Assembly: GCF_024612015.1 (NCBI RefSeq)
Contig: NZ_CP102512.1
Span: 5,766,001 to 5,830,000, forward strand
Direction of reading: 5' to 3'
Source: Streptomyces sp. CA-210063
GTDB lineage: Bacteria; Actinomycetota; Actinomycetes; Streptomycetales; Streptomycetaceae
Length of the DNA stretch: 64,000 nt
The notes under the pieces were generated by a model. That model saw nothing but the letters and a program-made list of their open reading frames with translations. It searched no databases and was not told the origin of the DNA. Positions 9,392 to 17,171 of this stretch are shown one piece after another. The translations under genes were made by a program, and so were the position numbers. Within the stretch, counting starts at the first letter, position 1. The number at the start of each line of letters is the position of its first letter.

Positions 9392-10279
9392 ATGAGTGCT
9401 GGTCCGGCAGGTCATGTGACGCGATCTTTCGACATTCCGAACTCTGAGACGGCCGATCAAACCCCTTCGCGGCCGCCCCGAGCCCGTTTGCGCAGGTTTC
9501 TGCGCACTGACGACGGGGTGAACATCGAGGCCGTATACGACCCGAAAGCCGTTGTATACAACGCCTCCGGCAACACCGGAGCGCCATCCTCCGGCCACCT
9601 TGCCGTTGTCGTCGCCCACGGCTTCACGGGCGACGCCAATCGTCCGCATGTTCGAAGAGTGGCCGAGATGCTCGCCCGGTACGGGTCCGTCATCACCTTC
9701 TCCTTCCGTGGCCACGGACGATCCGGCGGCCACTCCACGGTCGGCGACCGCGAGGTCCTCGACCTGGCCGCGGCGGTCCGCTGGGCCCGCGAACTCGGCC
9801 ACGACCACATCGCCACGGTCGGCTTCTCGATGGGCGGCTCGATCGTCCTGCGCCACGCGGCGGACCCGGACGCGGGCACGGACGCCGTCGTCTCCGTCAG
9901 CGCCCCCGCCCGCTGGTACTACCGGGGCACGGCGCCCATGCGCCGCGTCCACTGGCTCGTCACCCGCCCCACCGGCCGCCTCCTCGGCCGCTACGGCTTC
10001 CGCACCCGCATCCACCACCGCGACTGGAACCCGGTCCCGCTCTCCCCGGTGGAGTCCGTACCGCTCATCGCGCCGACCCCGCTCCTGATCGTCCACGGCG
10101 ACAGCGACGGCTACTTCCCGGTCGACCACCCCGAGATGCTGGCGGCCGCGGCGGGGGAGAACGGGGAGCTGTGGCTGGAGAGGGGGATGGGACACGCGGA
10201 GAACGCGGCGGGGGAGGAACTGCTGGAGCGGATCGGGGGATGGGTGACGAAGAAGGGGTCGGGCGCGGCGCCCCGCTAG
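9392..10279 (+). CDS. Alpha/beta hydrolase
   Basis: 295 residues from the ATG at 9392. After a basic, proline-containing N-terminus, the fold starts with VVVAHGFTGDANRPHVRRVA (oxyanion-loop HG), then FSFRGHGRSGGHST, the nucleophile elbow GFSMGGS, a late Asp (IVHGDSDGYFP) and His (GMGHAENA). It therefore has the complete Ser-Asp-His set of a serine esterase/lipase-like enzyme; substrate unknown. Unlike a secreted hydrolase it has no signal peptide. A perfect GTTGTATACAAC palindrome lies inside the coding region at 9551-9562, and a related site occurs in the promoter region at 9314-9324. Confidence 0.85.
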   Translation: MSAGPAGHVTRSFDIPNSETADQTPSRPPRARLRRFLRTDDGVNIEAVYDPKAVVYNASGNTGAPSSGHLAVVVAHGFTGDANRPHVRRVAEMLARYGSVITFSFRGHGRSGGHSTVGDREVLDLAAAVRWARELGHDHIATVGFSMGGSIVLRHAADPDAGTDAVVSVSAPARWYYRGTAPMRRVHWLVTRPTGRLLGRYGFRTRIHHRDWNPVPLSPVESVPLIAPTPLLIVHGDSDGYFPVDHPEMLAAAAGENGELWLERGMGHAENAAGEELLERIGGWVTKKGSGAAPR

Positions 10280-10310
10280 CCGATGGCGCCTGATGATCCA
10301 GGGCTCTTCA

Positions 10311-10331
10311 GGGGCGCGAGGAACTGCGCGA
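10311..10331 (+). repeat. Dispersed intergenic repeat, single arm
   Basis: Near-identical copy of the GGGGCGCGGGGAACTGCGCG family (one base differs), between the hydrolase and the MoaD/ThiS-like gene. Confidence 0.65.
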
Positions 10332-10417
10332 TCAGCCCCCACCGACCCGCGGTTTCCCCGCTACGCGAACTCCCCCGTAGCCTGATCCCTGTCACGACTA
10401 GTCACAGAGGAACGCAG

Positions 10418-10672
10418 ATGCCAAAGGGCACCGTCCGCTACTGGGCCGCGGCCAAGGCCGCAGCCGGCATCGCCGAGGAGCCCTACGACGCGGCCACCCT
10501 CGCGGACGCCCTGACCGCGGCCCGAGAGCGACACCCCGGCGAACTCACCCGCGTACTGCGGCGATGCTCGTTCCTGGTCGACGGAAACCCCGTGGGCACC
10601 CGTGAGCATGAGACGGTACGTCTGGCCGAGGGCGGCACGGTCGAGGTGCTCCCGCCGTTCGCAGGAGGGTGA
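10418..10672 (+). CDS. MoaD/ThiS-family sulfur carrier protein
   Basis: 84 residues, beta-grasp ubiquitin-like, ending in the diagnostic GlyGly (LPPFAGG) that is activated by adenylation and loaded with sulfur. The body has VRYWAAAKAAAGI and VDGNPVG as in MoaD-type carriers. The ATG at 10418 has GAGG nine bases upstream. It may donate sulfur to molybdopterin or another sulfur-containing product; the partner E1-like enzyme is not in the window. A sulfurtransferase (13356) and a DsrE-like protein (14940) lie close by. The stop overlaps the ribosome binding site of the next gene. Confidence 0.88.
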   Translation: MPKGTVRYWAAAKAAAGIAEEPYDAATLADALTAARERHPGELTRVLRRCSFLVDGNPVGTREHETVRLAEGGTVEVLPPFAGG

Positions 10673-10682
10673 CCCCCACATC

Positions 10683-11834
10683 ATGAGCAACCAGCCGTAC
10701 GGGCACGAGGGCCACCAGGGGCACCACGGGCACCAGGGCTACGAGGGGTACCAGCAGCCCCAGCAGGCCCAGCACTACGGGGCCCAGGCGCAGCCGCAGT
10801 GGCAGGGCTACGACGAGAGCCAGCAGTACACCCAGCAGTGGGAGGGCCAGACCTGGGAGACCCAGATCCAGGCCCAGGCCCAGGCCCAGACCGCGGCCGC
10901 GGCCGACCTGACGGAGACGGCGTACGTGCCGGCGCAGGCGGACGGCCAGTACGCGCAGTACGGCCAGTACGCGCCCCAGCCCCAGCCCCAGCCGCAGGCT
11001 CAGGCCCAGCCCCGGACCGCCCCCGTGGCGGAGCCAGAGCCCGGCTACGGCCCCGCGACCGTCACCGGCAACACCCGGGTCACCGACGCCCAGCGGGCGC
11101 GGGCCGAGGGCCGGTCGCCGATCATCGAGCCCGGGATGCAGCCCGCGCTGATCACGGCCGTTCTGGGCCTGCTGCTGGCCGGGGCCGCCGCGATCGGGGA
11201 GTACGCCCTCGCCGTACCCCTGGTGATCCTGCAGGCCGTGACGGCGGCGGGCTGGTTCCGGCTGAACGGCATGTGGCCGGCCCGGCAGGGCATCGTGCTG
11301 GCCTTCGCGGGCGCGCTCGCCGCGGACGTGGCCCTCTTCGCGGCCGGCCGGGGGCACGCACCCGCCGCGATCCTCGGGACGCTGGGCGTGTGGGTGCTGC
11401 TCGGGATCGTGCTCGGCCTGCGCAGCCACGCGGACCCGGACGAGCGGATGTACGGCCTGATGGCGACGGTCGCCTCGGCGGCGCTGTCGATCATCGCGGC
11501 CGGGTACCTGGCGGCCGTGGCGGACGCGGTGACGGTGGGCGGGATCGCGGTGGCGGTGGCCGTCCTGGCCCGCGCGCTGCCGCTCCCCACACCGGCCTCG
11601 GTGGTCGTCGCCCTGCTGGCGGCGACCGGCGCGGGTATCGCGGTGGGTGGCGCGACCGACCTGGGCACGTCCGGTGCCCTCCTCGGCGGCGCGGCCGGGC
11701 TCTGCGCCCTCATTGGCCACCGAGTAGCCGCCTACGACTACCCTTCCCGCTTCGTCCACTTCACCGCGGGCGTCGCCCTGCCCCTCACGGCGGCGGCCCC
11801 GGCGGTGTACCTGCTGGGCCGCACGCTGGCCTGA
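10683..11834 (+). CDS. Membrane protein with Gln/His-rich cytoplasmic tail
   Basis: 383 residues. Residues 1-125 are low-complexity, rich in Gln, His, Gly, Tyr and Pro (HEGHQGHHGHQGYEGYQQ). About eight hydrophobic helices follow from residue 150 to the end, starting MQPALITAVLGLLLAGAAA. Its ribosome binding site GGAGGGTG overlaps the end of the MoaD-like gene, so the two are probably one operon. No transport or enzyme signature is recognised. Streptomyces genomes carry this as a conserved membrane protein of unknown role. Confidence 0.85.
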   Translation: MSNQPYGHEGHQGHHGHQGYEGYQQPQQAQHYGAQAQPQWQGYDESQQYTQQWEGQTWETQIQAQAQAQTAAAADLTETAYVPAQADGQYAQYGQYAPQPQPQPQAQAQPRTAPVAEPEPGYGPATVTGNTRVTDAQRARAEGRSPIIEPGMQPALITAVLGLLLAGAAAIGEYALAVPLVILQAVTAAGWFRLNGMWPARQGIVLAFAGALAADVALFAAGRGHAPAAILGTLGVWVLLGIVLGLRSHADPDERMYGLMATVASAALSIIAAGYLAAVADAVTVGGIAVAVAVLARALPLPTPASVVVALLAATGAGIAVGGATDLGTSGALLGGAAGLCALIGHRVAAYDYPSRFVHFTAGVALPLTAAAPAVYLLGRTLA

Positions 11835-11837
11835 CCG

Positions 11838-12069
11838 GGCTTTTCCTCGCCCCCGCCGCCCCTACCCGTCCCATCGCCAGGGGCGCTGCCCCTTCGGCCC
11901 CGGGGCCGTCGGTCGTCTGCGGGTGGGTGGGGCTTCTCGCGCAGTTCCCCGCGCCCCTAAAAGGGGCGCGGGGAACTGCGCGACCAGCCCCCACCGGGCC
12001 CGCGGCTGGGGGTCGAAGGGGCGCAGCCCCTGGCGATGGGACGGGTAGGGGCGGCGGGGGCGAAAACCC
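11838..12069. repeat. Nested long inverted repeat filling the gap
   Basis: The whole 360-bp gap between the membrane-protein gene and the LmeA-like gene is built from palindromic repeat units. Inner arms 11938-11958 and 11962-11982 are perfectly complementary over 21 bases with a 3-base loop. Outer arms (about 11838-11898 and 12010-12069) match over most of 55-60 bases and include the element GATGGGACGGGTAGGGGCGG. The same outer element recurs at 23837-23894. Confidence 0.85.
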
Positions 12070-12194
12070 GTCAGGCGCGCCCATTCGTCCTGTCACAGGT
12101 GATCAACAAGGCACACGAACCCACCCCAGGCCCCTCCCGGCGCGATTAGTCTCGGGACGGACCGCCCAGTGGACTACGTGGGGAACCCCGAGAC

Positions 12195-12929
12195 ATGCGC
12201 GCACTGCGAATACTTGTCATCGTCGCCGTGATCCTGGGCGGCCTCTTCGTGGTCGCCGACCGCGTCGCCGTCGGTTTCGCCGAGGACGAGGCGGCCGAGC
12301 AGCTGAAGACCAGCGAGGGCCTGGCCACCACCCCCGACGTGTCCATCAAGGGCTTCCCGTTCCTCACCCAGGTCGCGAGCGGCGAACTGGACGACGTCGA
12401 GGTCGGCATCGAGAACTACGAGGCGAGCACCGGCAACGCCGGCGAGAGCATCCGTATCGCCGACCTGAAGGCGACCATGCGCGGCGTCGCCTTCTCCAGC
12501 GACTACTCCTCCGCCACGGCCGACAGCGCCACCGGCACCGCGACCATCTCGTACGCCGAGCTCCTCAAGGCCGCCAAGTCGGAGCCGACCGATGTCGGTC
12601 TCGGCTTCACCGCCCGCGTCGTCGGCCTCTCCGACGGCGGCAAGGGCAAGATCAAGGTCGCGGTCGAGATCGACCCGCCGGCCCTCGACCCCCAGACCGT
12701 CTCCGTCCTCAGCACCGTCAGCGTCAAGGGCGACACGGTCGAGGTGCAAGCCGACTCCCTGCCCTCCGCGGGCGGCCTCGACCTCGCCGAGGACGCCGCC
12801 CGTTCGATCACCGACTTCCAGCAGGCCATCGACGACCTCCCCGGCGGCATCAAGCTCGACAAGGTCGAGGCGGCCCCGGACGGCGTCGACATCACGGTGC
12901 AGGGTTCGAACGTCAAGCTCGCCGGGTAG
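12195..12929 (+). CDS. DUF2993 (LmeA-like) phospholipid-binding exported protein
   Basis: 244 residues with an uncleaved or cleaved N-terminal membrane helix (about 4-22) and an all-beta extracytoplasmic domain. The segment VSIKGFPFLTQVASGELDDV matches the conserved start of DUF2993, the family of mycobacterial LmeA, which binds phospholipids and takes part in lipomannan maturation. Streptomyces lacks that exact glycolipid chemistry, so here the protein is best called a cell-envelope lipid-binding protein. The start at 12195 follows a GGGGAAC-type ribosome binding site. It is monocistronic. Confidence 0.85.
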   Translation: MRALRILVIVAVILGGLFVVADRVAVGFAEDEAAEQLKTSEGLATTPDVSIKGFPFLTQVASGELDDVEVGIENYEASTGNAGESIRIADLKATMRGVAFSSDYSSATADSATGTATISYAELLKAAKSEPTDVGLGFTARVVGLSDGGKGKIKVAVEIDPPALDPQTVSVLSTVSVKGDTVEVQADSLPSAGGLDLAEDAARSITDFQQAIDDLPGGIKLDKVEAAPDGVDITVQGSNVKLAG

Positions 12930-13149
12930 GACGACGGACGGCGTCCCCCGTGTACCGGGGCGGCGTCCGAAAGGCGAGACGCCGCAGTCCGTACCGTAGA
13001 GGTGATGACGGCCGCACGGGCAGCGACGGGGCTCACCGCAACGCCACCGCAGCCCCCACGCTCCCCATATCTCACATGCCGGACGATCGCGTCTCAGAAT
13101 ACGACATGCCGGTGACACGCCCGCCCGTCGCTCCCTACGATCGACAACC

Positions 13150-13230
13150 ATGAAGCGACAGGCGGACCTCACGAAGCGGCGGGCAGTAGACCTGTGCCGC
13201 GTCGCCGCCATGCTCTGTCGCACTTTCTGA
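13150..13230 (+). CDS. Cys-rich leader peptide of the sulfur operon
   Basis: A 26-codon frame (start MKRQADLTKR, end LCRVAAMLCRTF) followed 125 bases later by the sulfurtransferase gene. The LCRVAxxLCR ending is the hallmark of short leader peptides found in front of sulfur-metabolism genes in Streptomyces and related to the Cys-rich uORFs of mycobacteria. In those, ribosome stalling at Cys codons during cysteine shortage changes expression of the downstream genes. Two Cys codons, both close to the stop, fit that model. The start lies soon after a probable promoter, so the peptide may be read from a very short leader. Confidence 0.8.
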   Translation: MKRQADLTKRRAVDLCRVAAMLCRTF

Positions 13231-13355
13231 GCGGCAGCCCCGACTGTCGCGTTTCCCGTCGCCCTGCCCCGTCAGGGGACACTCGTGCGCGCCCGGCCCG
13301 ACCGCCGCCAGGCGCCTCGCACGCCCCGCCGTAACTGCCCCGGAGGAGAAAGAGC

Positions 13356-14195
13356 ATGAGCCGCAGCGACGTCCTGGTCGACGCAGACTGGGTCGAGGCC
13401 AACCTCGATGACCCGAACATCGCCGTCGTCGAGGTCGACGAGGACACGACCGCCTACGAGAAGAACCACATCAAGAACGCCATCCGGATCGACTGGACGA
13501 AGGACCTCCAGGACCCGGTTCGCCGTGACTTCGTCGACCATGAGGGCTTCGAGAAGCTCCTGTCGGAGAAGGGCATCGCCAACGACACCCTCGTCGTCCT
13601 CTACGGCGGCAACAACAACTGGTTCGCGTCGTACGCCTACTGGTACTTCAAGCTCTACGGCCACGAGAACGTCAAGCTTCTCGACGGTGGCCGCAAGAAG
13701 TGGGAGCTGGACGCCCGCGAGCTGGTCGACGAGGTTCCGGTGCGCCCCGCGACCGAGTACAAGGCCAAGCCGCAGAACACCGCGATCCGCGCCTTCCGTG
13801 ACGACGTCGTCGCCGCGATCGGCTCGCAGAACCTGGTCGACGTGCGTTCGCCCGACGAGTTCTCCGGCAAGCTGCTCGCCCCCGCGCACCTGCCGCAGGA
13901 GCAGTCGCAGCGTCCGGGCCACGTCCCGTCCGCCCGCAACATCCCGTGGTCGAAGAACGCCAACGACGACGGCACCTTCAAGTCGGACGAGGAGCTCAAG
14001 GAGCTCTACGCCGAGGAGCAGGTGGACCTGGCGAAGGACACCATCGCCTACTGCCGTATCGGTGAGCGCTCCGCGCTGACCTGGTTCGTCCTGCACGAGC
14101 TGCTGGGCGTGGAGAACGTCAAGAACTACGACGGCTCCTGGACCGAGTACGGCTCCCTGGTCGGCGTCCCGATCGAGCTCGGCGCCAACAAGTAA
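13356..14195 (+). CDS. Thiosulfate/3-mercaptopyruvate-type sulfurtransferase
   Basis: 279 residues, two tandem rhodanese domains (about 6-125 and 145-275). Only the second is catalytic: Cys233 in AYCRIGERSALTWF, followed by the CRIGERS active-site loop characteristic of actinobacterial CysA-type thiosulfate sulfurtransferases. GGAGGAGAAAGAGC precedes the ATG. It transfers sulfane sulfur to cyanide or thiol acceptors. Gene order leader peptide, sulfurtransferase, SseC-like protein equals the mycobacterial cysA2-sseC2 pair, indicating a sulfur assimilation or persulfide function induced when cysteine is scarce. Confidence 0.93.
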   Translation: MSRSDVLVDADWVEANLDDPNIAVVEVDEDTTAYEKNHIKNAIRIDWTKDLQDPVRRDFVDHEGFEKLLSEKGIANDTLVVLYGGNNNWFASYAYWYFKLYGHENVKLLDGGRKKWELDARELVDEVPVRPATEYKAKPQNTAIRAFRDDVVAAIGSQNLVDVRSPDEFSGKLLAPAHLPQEQSQRPGHVPSARNIPWSKNANDDGTFKSDEELKELYAEEQVDLAKDTIAYCRIGERSALTWFVLHELLGVENVKNYDGSWTEYGSLVGVPIELGANK

Positions 14196-14242
14196 CCGAC
14201 CCGACCGACCTTTTCATCTTCATCACCCTTCAGGAGTACGAC

Positions 14243-14530
14243 ATGTGTGGAGCGAAGGCCGGCGGCCCGGACGCCTCGACGATCAAGCCCGGTGAGACCA
14301 CGATCCAGGGTCAGGTGACCAAGGACGGCGAGCCCGTGGTCGGCTACGTCCGTCTGCTGGACTCGACCGGCGAGTTCACCGCGGAGGTCCCCACCTCCGC
14401 CACGGGGCAGTTCCGCTTCTACGCGGCGGAGGGCACCTGGACCGTCCGCGCCCTCGTCCCCGGCGCCACCGCCGACCGCACGGTCGTCGCCCAGAAGGGC
14501 GGCCTGGCCGAGGTCGCGATCGCCGTCTGA
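14243..14530 (+). CDS. DUF1416 protein, SseC-like
   Basis: 95 residues beginning MCGAKAGGPDAS and folding as a compact beta sandwich (TTIQGQVTKDGEPVVGYVRL, FRFYAAEGTWTVRALVP). It belongs to DUF1416, the family of mycobacterial SseC that is always next to the CysA2-type sulfurtransferase. The Cys at position 2 is conserved and could take part in sulfur handling; biochemical role not established. A CAGGAG ribosome binding site lies eight bases upstream. It is the last gene of the operon and is followed by a strong hairpin. Confidence 0.9.
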   Translation: MCGAKAGGPDASTIKPGETTIQGQVTKDGEPVVGYVRLLDSTGEFTAEVPTSATGQFRFYAAEGTWTVRALVPGATADRTVVAQKGGLAEVAIAV

Positions 14531-14550
14531 GGCAGGCCCCGATCAGCTGA

Positions 14551-14589
14551 GGGCCGCACCCCGGGTATCCAGCCCGTGGGGTGCGGCCC
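14551..14589 (+). terminator. Terminator after sulfur operon
   Basis: Bases 14551-14562 and 14578-14589 are perfectly complementary (12 bp, GGGCCGCACCCC type), 20 bases after the DUF1416 stop. Confidence 0.85.
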
Positions 14590-14618
14590 TTCGCCGTGCC
14601 CGGGCCTACGCTGGAGAC

Positions 14619-14888
14619 ATGTACGCCCGCCGGCGCCACCTCTACTTCGCCATGATGGGCACGTGTCTCGCGCTCTTCGTCCTGGCCTGGGGTGTCGTAC
14701 GCCTCTGGTCGGTTCCGGTCGCCGTGGGCATGTGCGTCGTCGCCATGGTCATCCCACCCCTCGCCGCCGTCGTCGCCAACCGCAGGGGCCCCGACGACCG
14801 CTGGTGGGACGACCCCTCCGGCGACCCCAAGTCCGACGAGTGGTGGGACGAGCTGGACGGGAAGAGGCGGCCGAGGCGGCAGCCTTGA
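14619..14888 (+). CDS. DUF3099 small membrane protein
   Basis: 89 residues with two membrane helices (about 8-29 and 32-53) and a cytoplasmic tail rich in Trp, Asp and Pro (DDRWWDDPSGDPKSDEWWDE). This arrangement is that of the actinobacterial DUF3099 family, function unknown. It begins 30 bases after the upstream terminator and is probably transcribed alone. Downstream, bases 14895-14950 hold a degenerate 16-17 bp tandem repeat (TAGACGGGCGTC type). Confidence 0.85.
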   Translation: MYARRRHLYFAMMGTCLALFVLAWGVVRLWSVPVAVGMCVVAMVIPPLAAVVANRRGPDDRWWDDPSGDPKSDEWWDELDGKRRPRRQP

Positions 14889-14939
14889 CCGTCGATGGAC
14901 GGGCATCCCGGTAGACGGGCGTCCCAGTAGACGGGCGTC

Positions 14940-15302
14940 TCAGTAGACGAGCGCCTGGGTGTCGTCCGCCAGGGTCTCCTGCACGAACACCTGCGCGCCC
15001 GCGATCCGTACGCCCTTGATGACATCCTGCTCGGTGATGTCGCGGCGGGCGGCGCACTGGGTGCACAGGGTGAGGCGGCCGCCGGCCAGGATCGAGTCGA
15101 GCAGGTCGGGGAGCGGGGCGGCGTGCGGGAGTTCGAACTCGGCGGCGCGGCCCGGGAGGGCGAACCAGGCGGACTCGCCGGTCAGCCAGAGGGAGACGTC
15201 GACTCCGCTGGCCACGGCGACCGCGGCCACCGTGAAGGCCTGGGAGCAGCGTTCGGGGGCATCGGCCCCCGCTGTCACCTTGATCACGAGCTTCTTCGCC
15301 AT
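14940..15302 (-). CDS. DsrE-family sulfur-relay protein
   Basis: 120 residues from the ATG at 15302; the longer frame upstream lacks a usable start. MAKKLVIKVTAGADAPERCSQAF followed by an alternating alpha/beta pattern is typical of DsrE/DsrF-like proteins (YchN/TusD fold). Two cysteines in LTLCTQCAARRDI may be the sulfur-carrying residues. Proximity to the rhodanese and SseC-like genes supports a role in sulfur relay, although it is on the opposite strand. Confidence 0.85.
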   Translation of the reverse strand: MAKKLVIKVTAGADAPERCSQAFTVAAVAVASGVDVSLWLTGESAWFALPGRAAEFELPHAAPLPDLLDSILAGGRLTLCTQCAARRDITEQDVIKGVRIAGAQVFVQETLADDTQALVY

Positions 15303-15414
15303 GGCCGAATGGTAGTCCGAATCGTAATCAACCCCCGCGCAACCCGATGTGTGGGCCATGGGTCTCCTGTGCGCGGATACGGAATCCGCGCTTCACGTTC
15401 TGTGGGGGATCGCC

Positions 15415-16263
15415 TTGGAAGTCGCGGAAGTACCTGAAGTGCCGGAAGTGCCGGAAGAGCCGGAAGCGTCGAGAGTCTCGGAAGCGCCCGATGCCGCTGA
15501 GATGGCCGCGGCGCCGGCTGAGGCGGCTGACGCCCCTGTTCCCGCCGGCCGGCCGCGGCGGCGGCGTGGGCGTACGGCGGCGCTGATCGCCGGGGCGGCC
15601 GCCCTCGGGCTCGTGGCCGGGACCTGCACCGGCTTCCTCGTACAGGCCGACCGGGAGCCCACCAAGCTGCCCCCGCTGTCGCAGCCGGTGCTCGCACAGG
15701 CGAAGGGGAAGGGGCCCGAGCCGCTCTCGGCCGAGCAGGACCGCAAGGTGCGCACCGACGGGGACCTGCGCAAGCTGCTGCTGAAGAAGCCGAGGGGCGC
15801 GACCGGGTTCGGGACCGTGTCCGGTGACGACGGCTGGGTGGACATGGCCGGCTACGCGAGCTTCTACAAGAAGCCGGACGGCGCGTTCGCCTCGCTCGTG
15901 GAGGAGGAGTTCCGCAGGGTGGCCGTCACCGGCTGGCAGGTCGGCAGCACGTTCCGGGTGGAGATCCGCCTCGTCCAGTACCACCAGGAGGAGCTCCTCG
16001 CCGCCTCCGACAACGCCGACAACGCCTACTACTGGGCCACCGAAGAGGACGACACCGACAGCTGGCCCGTCCCCGGCACCGGCGACGGCATGGCCTACGT
16101 CCACAACCAGCCCGAGACCGAGCCCGGCTACCTGCCCTACTACACCGCCGAGGCGCACGCCTGGCGCGGCGACATCGCCCTCGAAATCTGGCTCACCGAC
16201 ACCAAGCCCATCCCCAAGTCCAAGATCCTCGACGTGGCCGAGCGTCAGATGGAGCGGCTGTGA
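15415..16263 (+). CDS. Membrane-anchored protein A of a three-gene paralogous operon
   Basis: About 282 residues if translation starts at the TTG at 15415, which has GGGGG six bases upstream; the frame is open back to an ATG at 15349 without a ribosome binding site. A Glu/Pro/Ala-rich cytoplasmic tail with EVPEVPEVPEEPE-type repeats is followed by a basic stretch RPRRRRGRT, one membrane helix and an extracytoplasmic domain of about 190 residues containing GWVDMAGYASFYKKPDGAF. No catalytic motif is seen. The stop overlaps the next GTG (16260-16263). The two following genes encode similarly built proteins, so the three probably act together at the cell surface. Confidence 0.8.
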   Translation: MEVAEVPEVPEVPEEPEASRVSEAPDAAEMAAAPAEAADAPVPAGRPRRRRGRTAALIAGAAALGLVAGTCTGFLVQADREPTKLPPLSQPVLAQAKGKGPEPLSAEQDRKVRTDGDLRKLLLKKPRGATGFGTVSGDDGWVDMAGYASFYKKPDGAFASLVEEEFRRVAVTGWQVGSTFRVEIRLVQYHQEELLAASDNADNAYYWATEEDDTDSWPVPGTGDGMAYVHNQPETEPGYLPYYTAEAHAWRGDIALEIWLTDTKPIPKSKILDVAERQMERL

Positions 16264-17171
16264 ACGAGACTTCTCCGGAGCTTCCGGAGCTTCCGGCCGA
16301 TACGGCGGGTGAGCACGAGCCGACCGATTCAGCCCGTCCGGCGTTCGAGGCCGAGGCCGAAGGCCGATCCACCACCCACGCACCTGCGGACCAATCCGCC
16401 CAGCCGCAACTCCCCGGCGTGAGCGAGAAGAAACCCCGCCGACGCGGCCGTATCGCCGCCGTCGCGGCCTGTGTGCTGCTGCTCGCCACCACCATCGGTG
16501 CCGTCGGCTACACCGCGCGAACCGTCGACGCCGCCGACCGCGACCCGGGCGCCCCCCTCTGGAAGTTCCCGAAGGTCACGGCCGAACAGAAGAAGGCCCC
16601 CGAGCGGACCGGCCTCGCCGCCATGCTCGTCCCGTACGACGACGACGCCTGGACGCGGGGCCCCGACATCGGCGAGTTCGGCTCCGACGCCGTGCTCAGC
16701 GGCGCCCAGGCCACGGACCTGCGCAAGGAGTCCCTCCGCGACCTTCCCCGCTCCCAGCGTCGCCAGCTGGAACGGCAGATCGACCGCCAGGACATCCAGG
16801 GCATGGCGATGCGCAGCTATCTCGGGCAGGCCGAGTCCCAGTCCTCGGAGGACCAGTTCACCGCCGGCGTCGAACTGGTCCAGATGAACAAGGGCGCGGT
16901 CAAGGACATCGCGACGTTCCAGAAGGACTTCCTGGAGATCCTCGACGTCTTCCGTAAGGGCCCGAAGATCGAGGGTCACAAGAACGCGAACTGTTTCCTG
17001 CCGCCGAAGGACTCCGACGTCAAGCTCGACGCGGTCTTCTGCATCGCCGCCCAGGGAGACGTCCTGGTCACCGTCGACGCGTACGGCGTCAAGCCGATGG
17101 ACACCAAGGCGGTCGCCCGGCTCGTCCGCGAGCAGCTCGACCGCATCTCCGAACCGGGGGAGGCGGTATGA
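16260..17171 (+). CDS. Membrane-anchored protein B of the three-gene operon
   Basis: 303 residues starting with GTG at 16260 within the previous stop. Residues 1-58 are an acidic Pro/Glu-rich tail ending in KKPRRRGR, followed by a membrane helix (about 60-80) and an extracytoplasmic domain with the paired cysteines NCFLPPK and VFCIAAQGDV, compatible with a disulfide. It shares with its neighbours the tail-helix-domain layout and the phrase DPGAPLWKFPKVTAEQK, which parallels WEYPTLTKPALP in protein C. Function unknown. Its stop overlaps the next ATG (17168-17171). Confidence 0.82.
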   Translation: MNETSPELPELPADTAGEHEPTDSARPAFEAEAEGRSTTHAPADQSAQPQLPGVSEKKPRRRGRIAAVAACVLLLATTIGAVGYTARTVDAADRDPGAPLWKFPKVTAEQKKAPERTGLAAMLVPYDDDAWTRGPDIGEFGSDAVLSGAQATDLRKESLRDLPRSQRRQLERQIDRQDIQGMAMRSYLGQAESQSSEDQFTAGVELVQMNKGAVKDIATFQKDFLEILDVFRKGPKIEGHKNANCFLPPKDSDVKLDAVFCIAAQGDVLVTVDAYGVKPMDTKAVARLVREQLDRISEPGEAV

